This document shows positions 7,471 to 15,692 of a stretch of 45,596 nucleotides of DNA, piece after piece. Both the position numbers and the translations under genes were made by a program. Positions within the stretch are counted from its first letter, which is position 1; every line of letters starts with the position of its first letter. The DNA is from Phycisphaerales bacterium (GTDB lineage Bacteria; Planctomycetota; Phycisphaerae; SM23-33; FEN-1343): positions 1 to 45,596 of the forward strand of contig PMYD01000059.1 in NCBI GenBank assembly GCA_003171335.1, given 5' to 3'. The notes under the pieces were generated by a model. It was not told the origin of the DNA. It saw nothing but the letters and a program-made list of their open reading frames with translations, and did no database searches.

Positions 7471-8028
7471 TCACCTTCCAGTCCCTCGTTGTCCATCGAT
7501 TTCGGAGGACACAGGCATGAAACCTTGTTTCTTGTCGAATAGTCGACGTGCTTCCTCGTGGCTCATCCCACGATCAGACCCGCCATTGACCGCGAAAGGC
7601 GCCAGATCCGAAGCCAATGCAATATGTAGAATCACTGCAAGATCTTCACGCCTTCTTAGGTCTTGTGCATATTCGATGTAATAATCGCCAATTTCAAAAC
7701 TGTAAATGCTCACTTCTTCATCGGCCGATGTGGAGACTAAATAATGTTTCAATTGAGCGAAGTCAGGCTCCCGCTCGTAAAGGTAGATACCACAGGCTGT
7801 AGTTTGTTCCGCTGCACCAGGGAACTGTTCCTTCACGGCAACCAGCTTACAAAACTGCTTTCCAGGCAAGTCACAATATATGGTGTCCCCTTCTTTCAAA
7901 AGCAACTTCTTCTGCAGCGGAATGTCATGACTACCAAGCTTCAGCTTCATTTTCGGATGGGAGCTGCACCCAACCGCGAGAGCCAAGCTAAGTGACCCCG
8001 CCCAGGCGAACATATATGTCAGCTTCAT
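7471..8028 (-). CDS. Predicted lipoprotein of unknown function, 185 aa
   Basis: Starts at ATG 8028, preceded by GGGAGG at 6 nt; the frame is open to 8106 but that start has no support and would bury the signal peptide. Residues 1-21 form a lipoprotein signal with lipobox LAVGC (Cys21), so the mature protein should be anchored in a membrane after LspA cleavage. The remainder is a small domain with two Cys (in YCDLPGKQFCKL) and alternating beta-like stretches. No family recognised. Base composition is visibly less GC-rich than in neighbouring genes, a possible sign of transfer. It is followed 3 nt later by the YCCGKCS-motif gene. Confidence 0.75.
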   Translation of the reverse strand: MKLTYMFAWAGSLSLALAVGCSSHPKMKLKLGSHDIPLQKKLLLKEGDTIYCDLPGKQFCKLVAVKEQFPGAAEQTTACGIYLYEREPDFAQLKHYLVSTSADEEVSIYSFEIGDYYIEYAQDLRRREDLAVILHIALASDLAPFAVNGGSDRGMSHEEARRLFDKKQGFMPVSSEIDGQRGTGR

Positions 8029-8125
8029 GCACGCCTCCCACCCCGAGTTGTCTGGTTGTACGGCACTTGCCAATAAGTCTCCGGGCGCTCCTTTGTCAAG
8101 CTCCAAAGAAATACTTTTTTCTCTC

Positions 8126-9325
8126 CTAAAACAGCTTTCCCATCTTCGGCAGCCCGCCGGTCAGCGGCAGGGCATAGCTGCGGAAGGCCTCGGTCACGTC
8201 GTGGCCGTTCTTGTCGATGAACTCCTCGGGCAGGTCCTTGGTCTGGCGGGCGACATCGGCCAGGGAGGCCAGGAAGCATTCGCAGGCGTACTGATCGCCT
8301 TCACCCGTGCGGCGGAGGGCCACGGAGCCATCGCGGTTGCCATCCATGACGAAATGCACAGCGCTGTTGCCCACCATGCGCGCTTCCATGCGGTCCACCG
8401 GGCTGGCGAAGCCGGCGAAGCTGCGCTGGAGATAGCCGAAGGTGTCGCCGCGGACGCGCTTGATCTTCAGCTTGTCGCGGACCAGCGCGCAGAGGTAGTC
8501 GGCCAGGGCCCCGGTGCCGGAAAGCTGGATGTTGCCGTGGGCATCGCGCTCCTCGCCCAGGGCGATCTTCTGGGCCCAGGCGGCGCCATCCTCATCCTCG
8601 ATGCCCTCCGACACGGCCACCACGCAGCGGCCCAGCCGCCGGTTCACCGCGTCGATATCGGCCAGCATTTTGTCGGGGCTGATCCGCCGTTCGGGGAAGT
8701 ACACCAGGTGCGGACCATCGCTTTCATCCTGGCGGCCCAAGGTGCTGGCGGCGGTGAGCCAGCCGGCGTGGCGGCCCATGATGACGTCGATCTTGACGCC
8801 GGGCAGCGAGGCGTTGTCGCGGTCATCGCCCATCACGGCGCAGGCCACAAACTTGGCGGCCGAGCCGTAGCCGGGGCAGTGGTCGGTCACGCGCAGATCG
8901 TTGTCGATGGTCTTGGGAATGTGGAACACCCGCAGCTCGTACTTAGCCTGCATGGCCAGCTCGTTGATGATGCGGGCCGTGTCGGCCGAGTCGTTGCCGC
9001 CGATATAAAAAAAGTAGCGGATATTGTTGCGCGAGAAGATGTCGAAGATCTTCTCGCAATACGCCTTGTCGGGCTTGTCGCGCGTGGAGCCCAGGGCGGC
9101 CGCGGGCGTATCGGCCACGCGCTCCAGGCTCTGGAAGGGCACGCTTTTCAGGTCGATGAATTTTTCCTCGACGATGCCGCGCACGCCGTGGCGGGCACCC
9201 AGCAGCCGGTCGATGACCGGGGCATGCTGGATGGCCTCGATGACGCCCACGAGCGACTGATTGATCACGCTGGTCGGCCCGCCGGACTGCCCGATGCAGG
9301 CGTTGCCTTTAAGGAGGTCTGCCAT
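8126..9325 (-). CDS. pfp: Diphosphate-dependent phosphofructokinase-like enzyme (GGNDS type)
   Basis: Phosphofructokinase-superfamily enzyme, 399 aa. ATG 9325 follows AAGGTG on the minus strand. Motifs: CIGQSGGPTSVINQS (10-24), GGNDSADT (109-116), PKTIDND (137-143) and MGRHAGW (183-189). The GGND in place of GGDG removes the glycine that lets ATP bind, and Lys138 before TIDND is the PPi-type residue, so PPi is the likely donor and the reaction is probably reversible (glycolysis and gluconeogenesis). This is established for the superfamily but not tested here. It is only 1.6 kb from the first phosphofructokinase, in opposite orientation, with clearly different sequence, so it is not a recent duplicate. 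Confidence 0.9.
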   Translation of the reverse strand: MADLLKGNACIGQSGGPTSVINQSLVGVIEAIQHAPVIDRLLGARHGVRGIVEEKFIDLKSVPFQSLERVADTPAAALGSTRDKPDKAYCEKIFDIFSRNNIRYFFYIGGNDSADTARIINELAMQAKYELRVFHIPKTIDNDLRVTDHCPGYGSAAKFVACAVMGDDRDNASLPGVKIDVIMGRHAGWLTAASTLGRQDESDGPHLVYFPERRISPDKMLADIDAVNRRLGRCVVAVSEGIEDEDGAAWAQKIALGEERDAHGNIQLSGTGALADYLCALVRDKLKIKRVRGDTFGYLQRSFAGFASPVDRMEARMVGNSAVHFVMDGNRDGSVALRRTGEGDQYACECFLASLADVARQTKDLPEEFIDKNGHDVTEAFRSYALPLTGGLPKMGKLF

Positions 9326-9351
9326 GGTACACCTTTTTCTCTAATGCTTGG

Positions 9352-9385
9352 TCAAATCGTATGGCGCGTCAAATCGTATTACGCG
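9352..9385. repeat. Two 17-bp tandem repeats
   Basis: TCAAATCGTATGGCGCG at 9352-9368 is followed directly by TCAAATCGTATTACGCG at 9369-9385. They lie just upstream of the minus-strand phosphofructokinase start (9325) and could be a paired protein site, or a simple tandem duplication. Confidence 0.6.
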
Positions 9386-9400
9386 ACGTCTCGCGTCTTC

Positions 9401-9612
9401 GAGGCTGGAGGCTGGAGGAACGGCCGGAAGAGACCTGAACCCCTCCCCCTCCTACGGGGGAGGGTGGCCCGAAGGGCCGGGTGAGGGTTCCGCGCAAATG
9501 GGTGACATGCCATTGCGACACCCTCACCGGGCCTGAAGGCCCACCTCTCCCGTCAAGGGAGAGGGGTCAGTTGTGCCGTTGCTCCAGCCTCCTGCCTCCC
9601 GCCTCCAGCCTT
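9401..9612. repeat. Nested inverted repeat filling the accC-pfp gap
   Basis: GGCTGGAGGCTGGAGG (about 9402-9418) on the left is mirrored by CCTCCAGCC at the right end (about 9583-9612). Inside, a CCTCCCCC...GGGCCGGGTGAGGG block (9440-9488) is inverted at 9519-9567 as CACCCTCACCGGGCC...GAGAGGGG. The same GGGTGAGGG/CCCTCCCCC family recurs at 19686-19745. Such blocks are very common dispersed repeats. The element fills the 290-bp gap; I see no gene in it. Confidence 0.8.
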
Positions 9613-9615
9613 CTT

Positions 9616-10959
9616 TCAGCGGGCCAGAAGATACTTCTCCACAAAACTCGTGTCGAACTGGCCGCGGTGGAACGTGGCGTCCGACATGATCTCGCGGTAC
9701 AGGCCCACGGTGGTCTTGATCGGGTGGATCTGGAACTCCCGCAGGGCCCGGCGCATGATGGCGATGGTCTCCTGCCGCGTGTTGCCCTTGACGATCAGCT
9801 TGCCGATCAGGCTGTCGTACGTGGGCGGAATGACGTAGCCCTGGTACACGTGGCTATCGAGCCGCACGTTGGGGCCGCCGGGGGGCACGTACGACTCGAT
9901 CTTGCCGGGCGAGGGTCGAAAATCGTGGTCCGGGTCCTCCGCGTTGATGCGGCACTCCATGGCCCAGCCGCGGGGCTGCACATCATCCTGGCCCAGCGTG
10001 AGCCGCTCGCCGGCCGCCACGCGGAACTGCCATTTCACCAGGTCGATGCCGGTGAGCATCTCGGTGACCGGGTGCTCCACCTGGATGCGGGCGTTGACTT
10101 CCATGAAGTAGAAATCCTCGCCATCCAGGATGAATTCCACCGTGCCGGCGCCGTAGTAGCCGGCCTCTTTGCAGATCTTTACGGCCGCCTCGCACACCGC
10201 CGCCCGCAATTCCGGGGTGAGGGCCGGCGAGGGGCTCTCCTCGATGAGTTTCTGCCGGCGGCGCTGCACGGTGCAGTCGCGCTCGAACAGGTGGATGAGG
10301 TTGCCGTGCATGTCGCCCAGCACCTGCACCTCGATGTGCCGCATGGACTGGATCCACTTTTCCAGGTACAGCCGGCCATCGCCGAAGGCGACCTCGGCCT
10401 CGGCCTGGGCCTGCTTGAAACTAGTCCGGAGGGTGGCCTCGTTGTGCACCGCGCGGATGCCGCGGCCGCCGCCGCCGGCCGCCGCCTTGATGCCCACGGG
10501 GTAGCCGATGCGGCTAGCAATGGTGATGGCCTGCTCGACATCCTCGACCGCGCCCTCGCTGCCGGGCACGATAGGCACGCCGGCGCGAACGGCGATTTTT
10601 TTGGCCTGGATCTTGTCGCCCACCGCCTCCATGGTCGCCACGGAGGGGCCGATGAACTCGATCTTGCAGCTTCGGCAGATCTCGGCGAAGTGGCTGTTTT
10701 CCGAGAGGAACCCGTAGCCGGGGTGAATGGCCTGCACATCGGCCAGCTCGGCGGCGGCGATGATGCGCGGGATATTCAGGTAGCTGTCGGCCGAGGGGGC
10801 CTCGCCGATGCAGATCCGCTCATCCGCCAGGTGCAGATAGCTGGCGTTGCGATCGGCCTCGCTGAAGACGACCACCGTGTCGATATCGAGGTCGCGGCAG
10901 GCCCGGATGATCCGCAGGGCGATTTCGCCGCGATTGGCGATGAGTATTCGACTAAACAC
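9616..10959 (-). CDS. accC: Acetyl-CoA carboxylase, biotin carboxylase subunit
   Basis: ATP-dependent carboxylation of the biotin on AccB, the first half-reaction of malonyl-CoA synthesis for fatty acids. Starts at ATG 10959 with MFSRILIANRGEIALRI, the canonical AccC N-terminus. Visible motifs are the glycine-rich ATP-grasp loop KAAAGGGGRGIRAV (about 159-172), ERDCTVQRRRQK (about 230-241) and EVNARIQVEHPVTEM (about 290-304). At 447 aa it matches the usual 445-450 aa. It is downstream of accB and the aminopeptidase gene, but the accB-accC gap is 224 bp and holds a repeat element. Confidence 0.98.
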   Translation of the reverse strand: MFSRILIANRGEIALRIIRACRDLDIDTVVVFSEADRNASYLHLADERICIGEAPSADSYLNIPRIIAAAELADVQAIHPGYGFLSENSHFAEICRSCKIEFIGPSVATMEAVGDKIQAKKIAVRAGVPIVPGSEGAVEDVEQAITIASRIGYPVGIKAAAGGGGRGIRAVHNEATLRTSFKQAQAEAEVAFGDGRLYLEKWIQSMRHIEVQVLGDMHGNLIHLFERDCTVQRRRQKLIEESPSPALTPELRAAVCEAAVKICKEAGYYGAGTVEFILDGEDFYFMEVNARIQVEHPVTEMLTGIDLVKWQFRVAAGERLTLGQDDVQPRGWAMECRINAEDPDHDFRPSPGKIESYVPPGGPNVRLDSHVYQGYVIPPTYDSLIGKLIVKGNTRQETIAIMRRALREFQIHPIKTTVGLYREIMSDATFHRGQFDTSFVEKYLLAR

Positions 10960-10980
10960 GATAGAAACCCCGGAAAATTA

Positions 10981-11168
10981 CCACAGAGGGCGCAGAGGTC
11001 ACAGAGAACAGCAAAGATGCGGAAAGAGACACGGAAAACAAAGACCCAGGAAGTAAAGATGGAAAAAGAGCCGGAGTCGCATGTGCATGTTTCTGCCCTG
11101 ATTCGCCCAGGCTTCTTCCCATTTCTTCTCTTTTACCCACTGTGTCCTCTGTGTCCTCTGTGGTTCAC
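10981..11168. repeat. CCACAGAGG inverted repeat between accB and accC
   Basis: CCACAGAGGGCGCAGAGGTC at the left is mirrored by GTGTCCTCTGTGTCCTCTG at 11142-11160, with degenerate ACAGAG repeats between. It interrupts what would otherwise be an accB-accC operon and could partially terminate or process the transcript. Confidence 0.8.
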
Positions 11169-11183
11169 TTTCTCGACGCGTGC

Positions 11184-11759
11184 TCACGGCCTTACCTTGA
11201 ACAGCACCTGCCCATATTCCACGGGCCGGCCGTTCTCCACCACCACCTCGACGAGGGTGCCGCTGCACTCGGCCTTGATCTCGTTCATCACCTTCATGGC
11301 CTCGATGATGCACACCACGGTGTCGGCCGTGATGCGCGTGCCGGCCGACACGTACGGGTCGCTGTCGGGGCTGGGGGCGGCGTAGAAGGTGCCCACCATC
11401 GGGCTCTTGATCTCCACAAACTTCTCGATCACCTCGGCGGCGACGGCGGGGGATTGGGCGAGGGCCGAAGCCGCCTTCGCCGCGGCCGGCGAGGATCCGG
11501 TCGGCGCAGCCGCCGGCAAGGCAGCCGGTGCGGCGGCCATAAAGGCCCCTTGCCCGCGACCCAGGGCCACGCGCAGATCGCCGTTGGCGATCTCCAGCGA
11601 GGTCAGATCGTTGGCCACCATCAGGTCCACCAGCACGCGGACCTGGTCGGTGTAAAGCTTGTCCTGGCCGACGGCGCCGGTCGCCTTGGAGGCGGCGGCG
11701 GCTTTGGGGGCGGCCGCAGGCGCGGCTTTGACATGCGGGACCGTCTTGCGTTTTGCCAT
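11184..11759 (-). CDS. accB: Acetyl-CoA carboxylase, biotin carboxyl carrier protein
   Basis: Carries the biotin arm between AccC and the carboxyltransferase. ATG 11759 is chosen over the upstream in-frame TTG 11777 because it gives MAKRKTV and starts 14 nt after the stop of the aminopeptidase gene. The 191-aa protein has an N-terminal helical region (about 32-70), an Ala/Pro-rich linker (about 75-110) and a C-terminal biotinyl domain with [12 protein letters not shown]; the biotinylated residue is Lys156. The N-terminal Ala/Lys-rich extension makes it longer than the 150-170 aa usual. Likely in one operon with the upstream aminopeptidase, an order resembling the pepP/pepQ-(efp)-accB-accC clusters of other bacteria. 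Confidence 0.97.
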   Translation of the reverse strand: MAKRKTVPHVKAAPAAAPKAAAASKATGAVGQDKLYTDQVRVLVDLMVANDLTSLEIANGDLRVALGRGQGAFMAAAPAALPAAAPTGSSPAAAKAASALAQSPAVAAEVIEKFVEIKSPMVGTFYAAPSPDSDPYVSAGTRITADTVVCIIEAMKVMNEIKAECSGTLVEVVVENGRPVEYGQVLFKVRP

Positions 11760-11773
11760 TGGCTTTTGGTACC

Positions 11774-12892
11774 TCAACTCAGGACCATTTGACCAAGCTC
11801 CTTGGTCAAGCTGGACAACAGCCGCCCCCCGCCGGCCTGCACCAGCACATCATCCTCGATCCGCACGCCGCCCACGCCGGGCAGATAGATCCCCGGCTCG
11901 ACCGTCACCACTTCCCCCGCCGCCAGCCGGTCGGTACTTCGCCAGGAGACGGCCGGGGCCTCGTGAATTTCCAGCCCGATGCCGTGCCCCAGCCCGTGTC
12001 CGAATTGCTCGCCGAAGCCGGCCTCAACAATGAGGTTACGTGCGGCGGCGTCAACCGCTTTCAGCGCCCGGCCCGCCCGGATGGCCGCAATGCCGGCTTT
12101 TTGGGCGGCCAAGGCAACTTCGTAAATCCGGCCGACTTGGGGCGGGATTCTACCGGTAAAGACCACCCGCGTCAAGTCGCTGCAATAGCCGGCGAAACGG
12201 GCACCCCAGTCGATCAACACCGGCTGGCCTTTTCGAATGGCTCGCCCGCCTGGCCAATAATGCGGCAGGGCGGCGTTAGCCCCGGCGGCAACAATAGTTG
12301 GAAACGATGCCCCTTCAGCCCCGAGCTGCCGCATGCGGTATTCCAGCTCCCCCGCCACCGCCGCCTCGCCGCGGCCGACGAAGGCCTTTGCGCCGCTGGC
12401 CGTCAGGCCCAGAAAGGCCCGCTCGGCGATGCGAACCGCCCGAACGATAGTGGCAATCTCGCTTTCATCCTTGCGGCAGCGAAGCTCCGTGACAAGGCCG
12501 TGCGTGGCCACCAACTTCTTGCCGCCGATCACCTCTGCCAGCTTCTCGCGGAATTCCAAAGTGGCATGCTCGGCCTCCAGACCCAGCCGCCGCACACGCC
12601 GACCGCGCAGGACCACCGACACCGCCTGGGCCATCGCCCCGCGGCGGATATGCACTTCCAGGGCCGGGCACTCGCGCTGGACCTGCGTGGCAAACCGACC
12701 ATCCGTCAGCAGCACGGCCCAGCGCTGGCCCACGAGCAAGGCGCTATCCTCCCCCGTAAAGCCCGATAGATACCGCACATTGGCCGGCGCGGTGACCAGC
12801 AGCGCCTCGACCTTCATCTCGGCCAGCTTCTTCACCAGCCGCCGCCGCCTGGCGACGGGTGCGTGTGTGCTGCGGGCACGTGTTCGGCGCAT
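11774..12892 (-). CDS. M24-family aminopeptidase (Xaa-Pro peptidase type)
   Basis: Cytoplasmic metallopeptidase cleaving dipeptides or N-terminal residues before proline. ATG 12892 is chosen because AAAGGA lies 6-7 nt upstream; the frame is open to 13042 but the extension runs through a REPIN-like repeat. Residues 15-135 are a creatinase-type N-terminal domain; the C-terminal pita-bread domain has the five metal ligands Asp228 (LIDWG), Asp239 (YCSDLTR), His303 ([12 protein letters not shown]), Glu332 (VTVEPGIY) and Glu346 (VRIEDD). Length of 372 aa is typical. It is followed 14 nt later by accB. PepP and PepQ cannot be separated from sequence alone. Confidence 0.92.
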   Translation of the reverse strand: MRRTRARSTHAPVARRRRLVKKLAEMKVEALLVTAPANVRYLSGFTGEDSALLVGQRWAVLLTDGRFATQVQRECPALEVHIRRGAMAQAVSVVLRGRRVRRLGLEAEHATLEFREKLAEVIGGKKLVATHGLVTELRCRKDESEIATIVRAVRIAERAFLGLTASGAKAFVGRGEAAVAGELEYRMRQLGAEGASFPTIVAAGANAALPHYWPGGRAIRKGQPVLIDWGARFAGYCSDLTRVVFTGRIPPQVGRIYEVALAAQKAGIAAIRAGRALKAVDAAARNLIVEAGFGEQFGHGLGHGIGLEIHEAPAVSWRSTDRLAAGEVVTVEPGIYLPGVGGVRIEDDVLVQAGGGRLLSSLTKELGQMVLS

Positions 12893-12973
12893 GGCATCCT
12901 TTCTGAAGCCCCGAAACGTGAGGGGCGATTCCAGTAACCTACGCCTAATTAGGGCTAGGAGCAACTCGTTTGA

Positions 12974-13100
12974 GGGGTGCCACGGCTGTCCGCAGCCGTG
13001 CGCTCGGCGCGGCCCGTCAGCGGCGGGTTCGATGGAATCCATTCAGAACATGCTCTCTATGGGGGCCACAGCGCACGGCTGCGGACAGCCGTGGCACCCC
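12974..13100. repeat. REPIN: two perfectly inverted 30-nt REPs (REP family copy 2)
   Basis: GGGGTGCCACGGCTGTCCGC begins the left REP (12974-13003), itself a hairpin through CGGCTG-TCCG-CAGCCG. The right REP (13071-13100) is its exact reverse complement over 30 nt. The 67-nt spacer holds no recognisable gene. It lies in the 346-bp gap between the divergent M24 peptidase and aminotransferase genes; I saw no convincing promoter in the rest of that gap. Confidence 0.93.
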
Positions 13101-13238
13101 CGGAACCTGGTGCCGCCAGAATCATCTGCAGGTGACAACGGATGTCACCTGGGTAATCACGGCAACGGCTTGACCGCCCCGGGGGCAATTGCGAGAATCA
13201 TGCCACATCGCCACACGGCGACAGAATACGGAGAGAGT

Positions 13239-14564
13239 ATGCGCAGAAATATCGTCCACCAGGGCGCCGGCTCACTGACGTACGCGATCCGCGAGATCGT
13301 CGAGGTAGCCCGCCGGTTCGAGCGGCTGGGCATGACGATCACCTGGGAGAACATCGGCGACCCGGTGCAGAAGGGCGAGAAGATCGCCCCGTGGATCCGC
13401 CAGATCATGCACGACCTGGTGGATGAGGATGCCTCCTGGGCGTACTGCGACACGGCGGGCGTACCCGCGACGCGGCAGTTCCTGGCCGAGCAGGTCAACG
13501 CCCGCGGCGGCGTGCAGGTGACGCGCGATGACATCATCTTCTTCAACGGCATCGGCGATGCCGTGGCCAAGGTGTACGGCTACCTGCGCCGCGAGGCCCG
13601 CATCCTGGGTCCGACGCCGGCCTACAGCACGCACTCCTCCGCCGAGGCCGCCCACAGCGGCTATCAGCACCTGACGTACGAGCTGGACCCGTATAACCGC
13701 TGGATGCCCGACCTGGACGACATCCGCCTGAAGGTGAAGTACAACGATTCCATCGCCGGCATCCTGATCATCAACCCGGATAACCCCACCGGCGCGGTGT
13801 ACCCGCGCGGCGTGCTGGAGGAGATCGTCCAGATCGCCAGGCGGCATGGCCTGTTCCTCATCACGGATGAGATCTACGCCAATATCGTGTACAACGGTTT
13901 TGAAGCGCTGCACCTGTCGGAGATCGCCGGCGATGTGTGCGGCCTGGCCATGCGCGGCATCTCCAAGGAAGTGCCCTGGCCGGGGGCGCGCTGCGGCTGG
14001 ATCGAGGTTTTAAACCGCGACAAGGACGAGATGTTCAGCACGTACGTCAACTCGATCCTGGCTTCTAAGCGCCTGGAGGTGTGCTCGACGACGGCCCCGC
14101 AGATGGCGATCCCGCGCTTCATGGGCGACCCGCGCTGGCCGGGCCATCTCAAAAGCCGCTCGGCCATCTACGAGGCCCGCGCCAAGCAGGCCGTGTCGGA
14201 GCTTTCGGGCATCGACGGCGTGAAGGTGAACGAGCCCTCCGGCGCGTTTTACCTGACCGTGATGTTCGAGGATGGGGCGCTCAACAACCGCCAGACCCTG
14301 AAGATTTCAAACCCCCAGGTCCGCCAGATGGTCGAGTCGCTGGTGACCAACTGCGCCGATGACCGGCGCTTCGTCTACTATCTCCTGGGCGCCACGGGCA
14401 TCTGCGTGGTGCCCCTGAGCGGCTTTTGCTGCAGCCGCCCGGGCTTCCGCATGACGTTGCTGGAGTGCGATGACGAAAAGCGGCTCTGGACGCTGCGGAC
14501 GCTGGCCAGCGCGCTGCGCGAGTATGTCGGAAAGACCGCCGCCGCACCGGCCGTGGCGAAATAG
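13239..14564 (+). CDS. PLP-dependent aminotransferase, class I/II fold
   Basis: Transfers an amino group between an amino acid and a 2-oxoacid; the exact substrate is unknown, though this type resembles alanine/aspartate-type enzymes. ATG 13239 is preceded by GGAGAG at 13230; the frame is open far upstream to 12333, but that part only shadows the M24 gene on the other strand and a REPIN. Fold type I motifs: NPDNPTG (179-186), TDEIYANIVY (209-218) and the PLP lysine Lys243 in GISKEVPWPGARCGW; the substrate-carboxylate arginine is in PGFRMTLLE near 410. At 441 aa it is slightly longer than the usual 390-420. It is a single-gene unit bracketed by two REPINs (12974-13100 and 14591-14716). Confidence 0.93.
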   Translation: MRRNIVHQGAGSLTYAIREIVEVARRFERLGMTITWENIGDPVQKGEKIAPWIRQIMHDLVDEDASWAYCDTAGVPATRQFLAEQVNARGGVQVTRDDIIFFNGIGDAVAKVYGYLRREARILGPTPAYSTHSSAEAAHSGYQHLTYELDPYNRWMPDLDDIRLKVKYNDSIAGILIINPDNPTGAVYPRGVLEEIVQIARRHGLFLITDEIYANIVYNGFEALHLSEIAGDVCGLAMRGISKEVPWPGARCGWIEVLNRDKDEMFSTYVNSILASKRLEVCSTTAPQMAIPRFMGDPRWPGHLKSRSAIYEARAKQAVSELSGIDGVKVNEPSGAFYLTVMFEDGALNNRQTLKISNPQVRQMVESLVTNCADDRRFVYYLLGATGICVVPLSGFCCSRPGFRMTLLECDDEKRLWTLRTLASALREYVGKTAAAPAVAK

Positions 14565-14590
14565 AATCTCCGACTTGTCCCCAGTTCCTT

Positions 14591-14716
14591 GGCGCCACGG
14601 CTGTCCGCAGCCGTGCGCTGTGCGCACCAGGTAGAACGAAAGCCTGGCTGGTTTCCGCAGAACCTGCCGCATGGCCGGCGGGCGGGAGCGCACGGCTGAA
14701 GACAGCCGTGGCACCC
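14591..14716. repeat. REPIN (REP family copy 3)
   Basis: The left REP (14591-14618, GGCGCCACGGCTGTCCGCAG...) and the right REP (14688-14716) are inverted with a few differences; the right hairpin loop is GAAGAC instead of TCCG. It fills the gap between the convergent aminotransferase and MTA-phosphorylase-like genes. Confidence 0.88.
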
Positions 14717-14739
14717 AAGAATTATTCACCGCCAATTCT

Positions 14740-15609
14740 TCACAGGTATTTCGCCACCAGCGGCCCCAGCTTGGCCTTGAGCGCCGGGGGGATTCTGGAA
14801 CGATCCGACCAGATAGCCATCTCCAGCGCCGAGTGCGCCGGGCTGGGCGTGCGGGCGATTAGGCCGAAGCGGCTGATGGCCACGCGGATCAGCTCGATGG
14901 CATTCCGCGTCGCCTCCGTGAGATTTCCGATGATCTCCTTGAGCAACTCGTGCTTATCCAACTGGGTGGGAGCTGGCCGCCAGCAGTCGTAGTCGCTGGG
15001 CAGGGCTACCAGGGCGTAGGCCATTTCCGCTTCGCGGGCCAGCTTGGCCTCGGGCATGACCGTCATGCCGATCAGGTGCGCCCCCCACTGGCGATGCAGC
15101 TCGCTCTCCGCACGCGTGCTGAAGGCCGGGCCTTCCATGCACACGTACGTGCCGCCGTCGTGCACCTTCGCGCTGACCGCATCGGCGCAGCTTACCAGGT
15201 GCCGCCGCAGCACGGGGCAGAACGGCTGCGCCAGCTCCACATGCACCGCCAGCTCCTCGAAAAACGTGCCCGCGCGGCGGTACGTCTTGTCGATGACCTG
15301 GTCGGCAATAACCAGGCTCTTGGGTGCGATCTCCTCGCGCAGGCTGCCCACGGCGCCGCTGGCGATGATGTGCGTGCAGCCCAGCGACTTGAGCGCAAAG
15401 ATGTTGGCCCGGTAATTCACCATCGAGGGCGAGAGCAAATGCCCCGGCCCGTGCCGCTCCAGCACGGCGATGGGCATCTGGTCCCACATCGTCTCGATAA
15501 TCGGCCCGGAGGTCGGGCCAAACGGCGTGGCCACCTGCCGCACCTCGCCCTTGAGCTGGCTGCTCAGCGCTTCGCCCAGTCCGCTGCCGCCGATGATGCC
15601 CACTTTCAT
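14740..15609 (-). CDS. mtnP: S-methyl-5'-thioadenosine phosphorylase-like nucleoside phosphorylase
   Basis: Phosphorolysis of 5'-methylthioadenosine (or a related purine nucleoside) in methionine salvage. ATG 15609 has GAGAGGA about 6 nt upstream; the longer frame to 16137 is only a shadow of the AsmA-like gene. Motifs: VGIIGGSGLG (3-12), ERHGPGH (51-57), ASGAVGSLRE, and the substrate loop MEGPAFSTRAES, then MTVMPEAKLAREAEMAYA. Length of 289 aa fits the MTAP/PNP family. It lies 83 nt after the giant AsmA-like gene on the same strand. Specificity for MTA versus inosine or guanosine cannot be settled by eye. Confidence 0.92.
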   Translation of the reverse strand: MKVGIIGGSGLGEALSSQLKGEVRQVATPFGPTSGPIIETMWDQMPIAVLERHGPGHLLSPSMVNYRANIFALKSLGCTHIIASGAVGSLREEIAPKSLVIADQVIDKTYRRAGTFFEELAVHVELAQPFCPVLRRHLVSCADAVSAKVHDGGTYVCMEGPAFSTRAESELHRQWGAHLIGMTVMPEAKLAREAEMAYALVALPSDYDCWRPAPTQLDKHELLKEIIGNLTEATRNAIELIRVAISRFGLIARTPSPAHSALEMAIWSDRSRIPPALKAKLGPLVAKYL

Positions 15610-15692
15610 GGAGTCCTCTCGTTCAATGTCCCGATGCGCCCGGGAAAGCTGTCCGTGACAATGCCTACGTTCGTTTGCGATAAGCCGCCGGC

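Noticed and set aside
9481-11385. 634-aa plus-strand frame over accC
   Set aside because: Antisense shadow of accC and part of accB; no family signature, while accC has full motifs.
12333-13238. About 300-residue N-terminal extension of the aminotransferase
   Set aside because: It covers the M24 gene antisense and a REPIN; ATG 13239 has a good Shine-Dalgarno and gives a normal-length enzyme.
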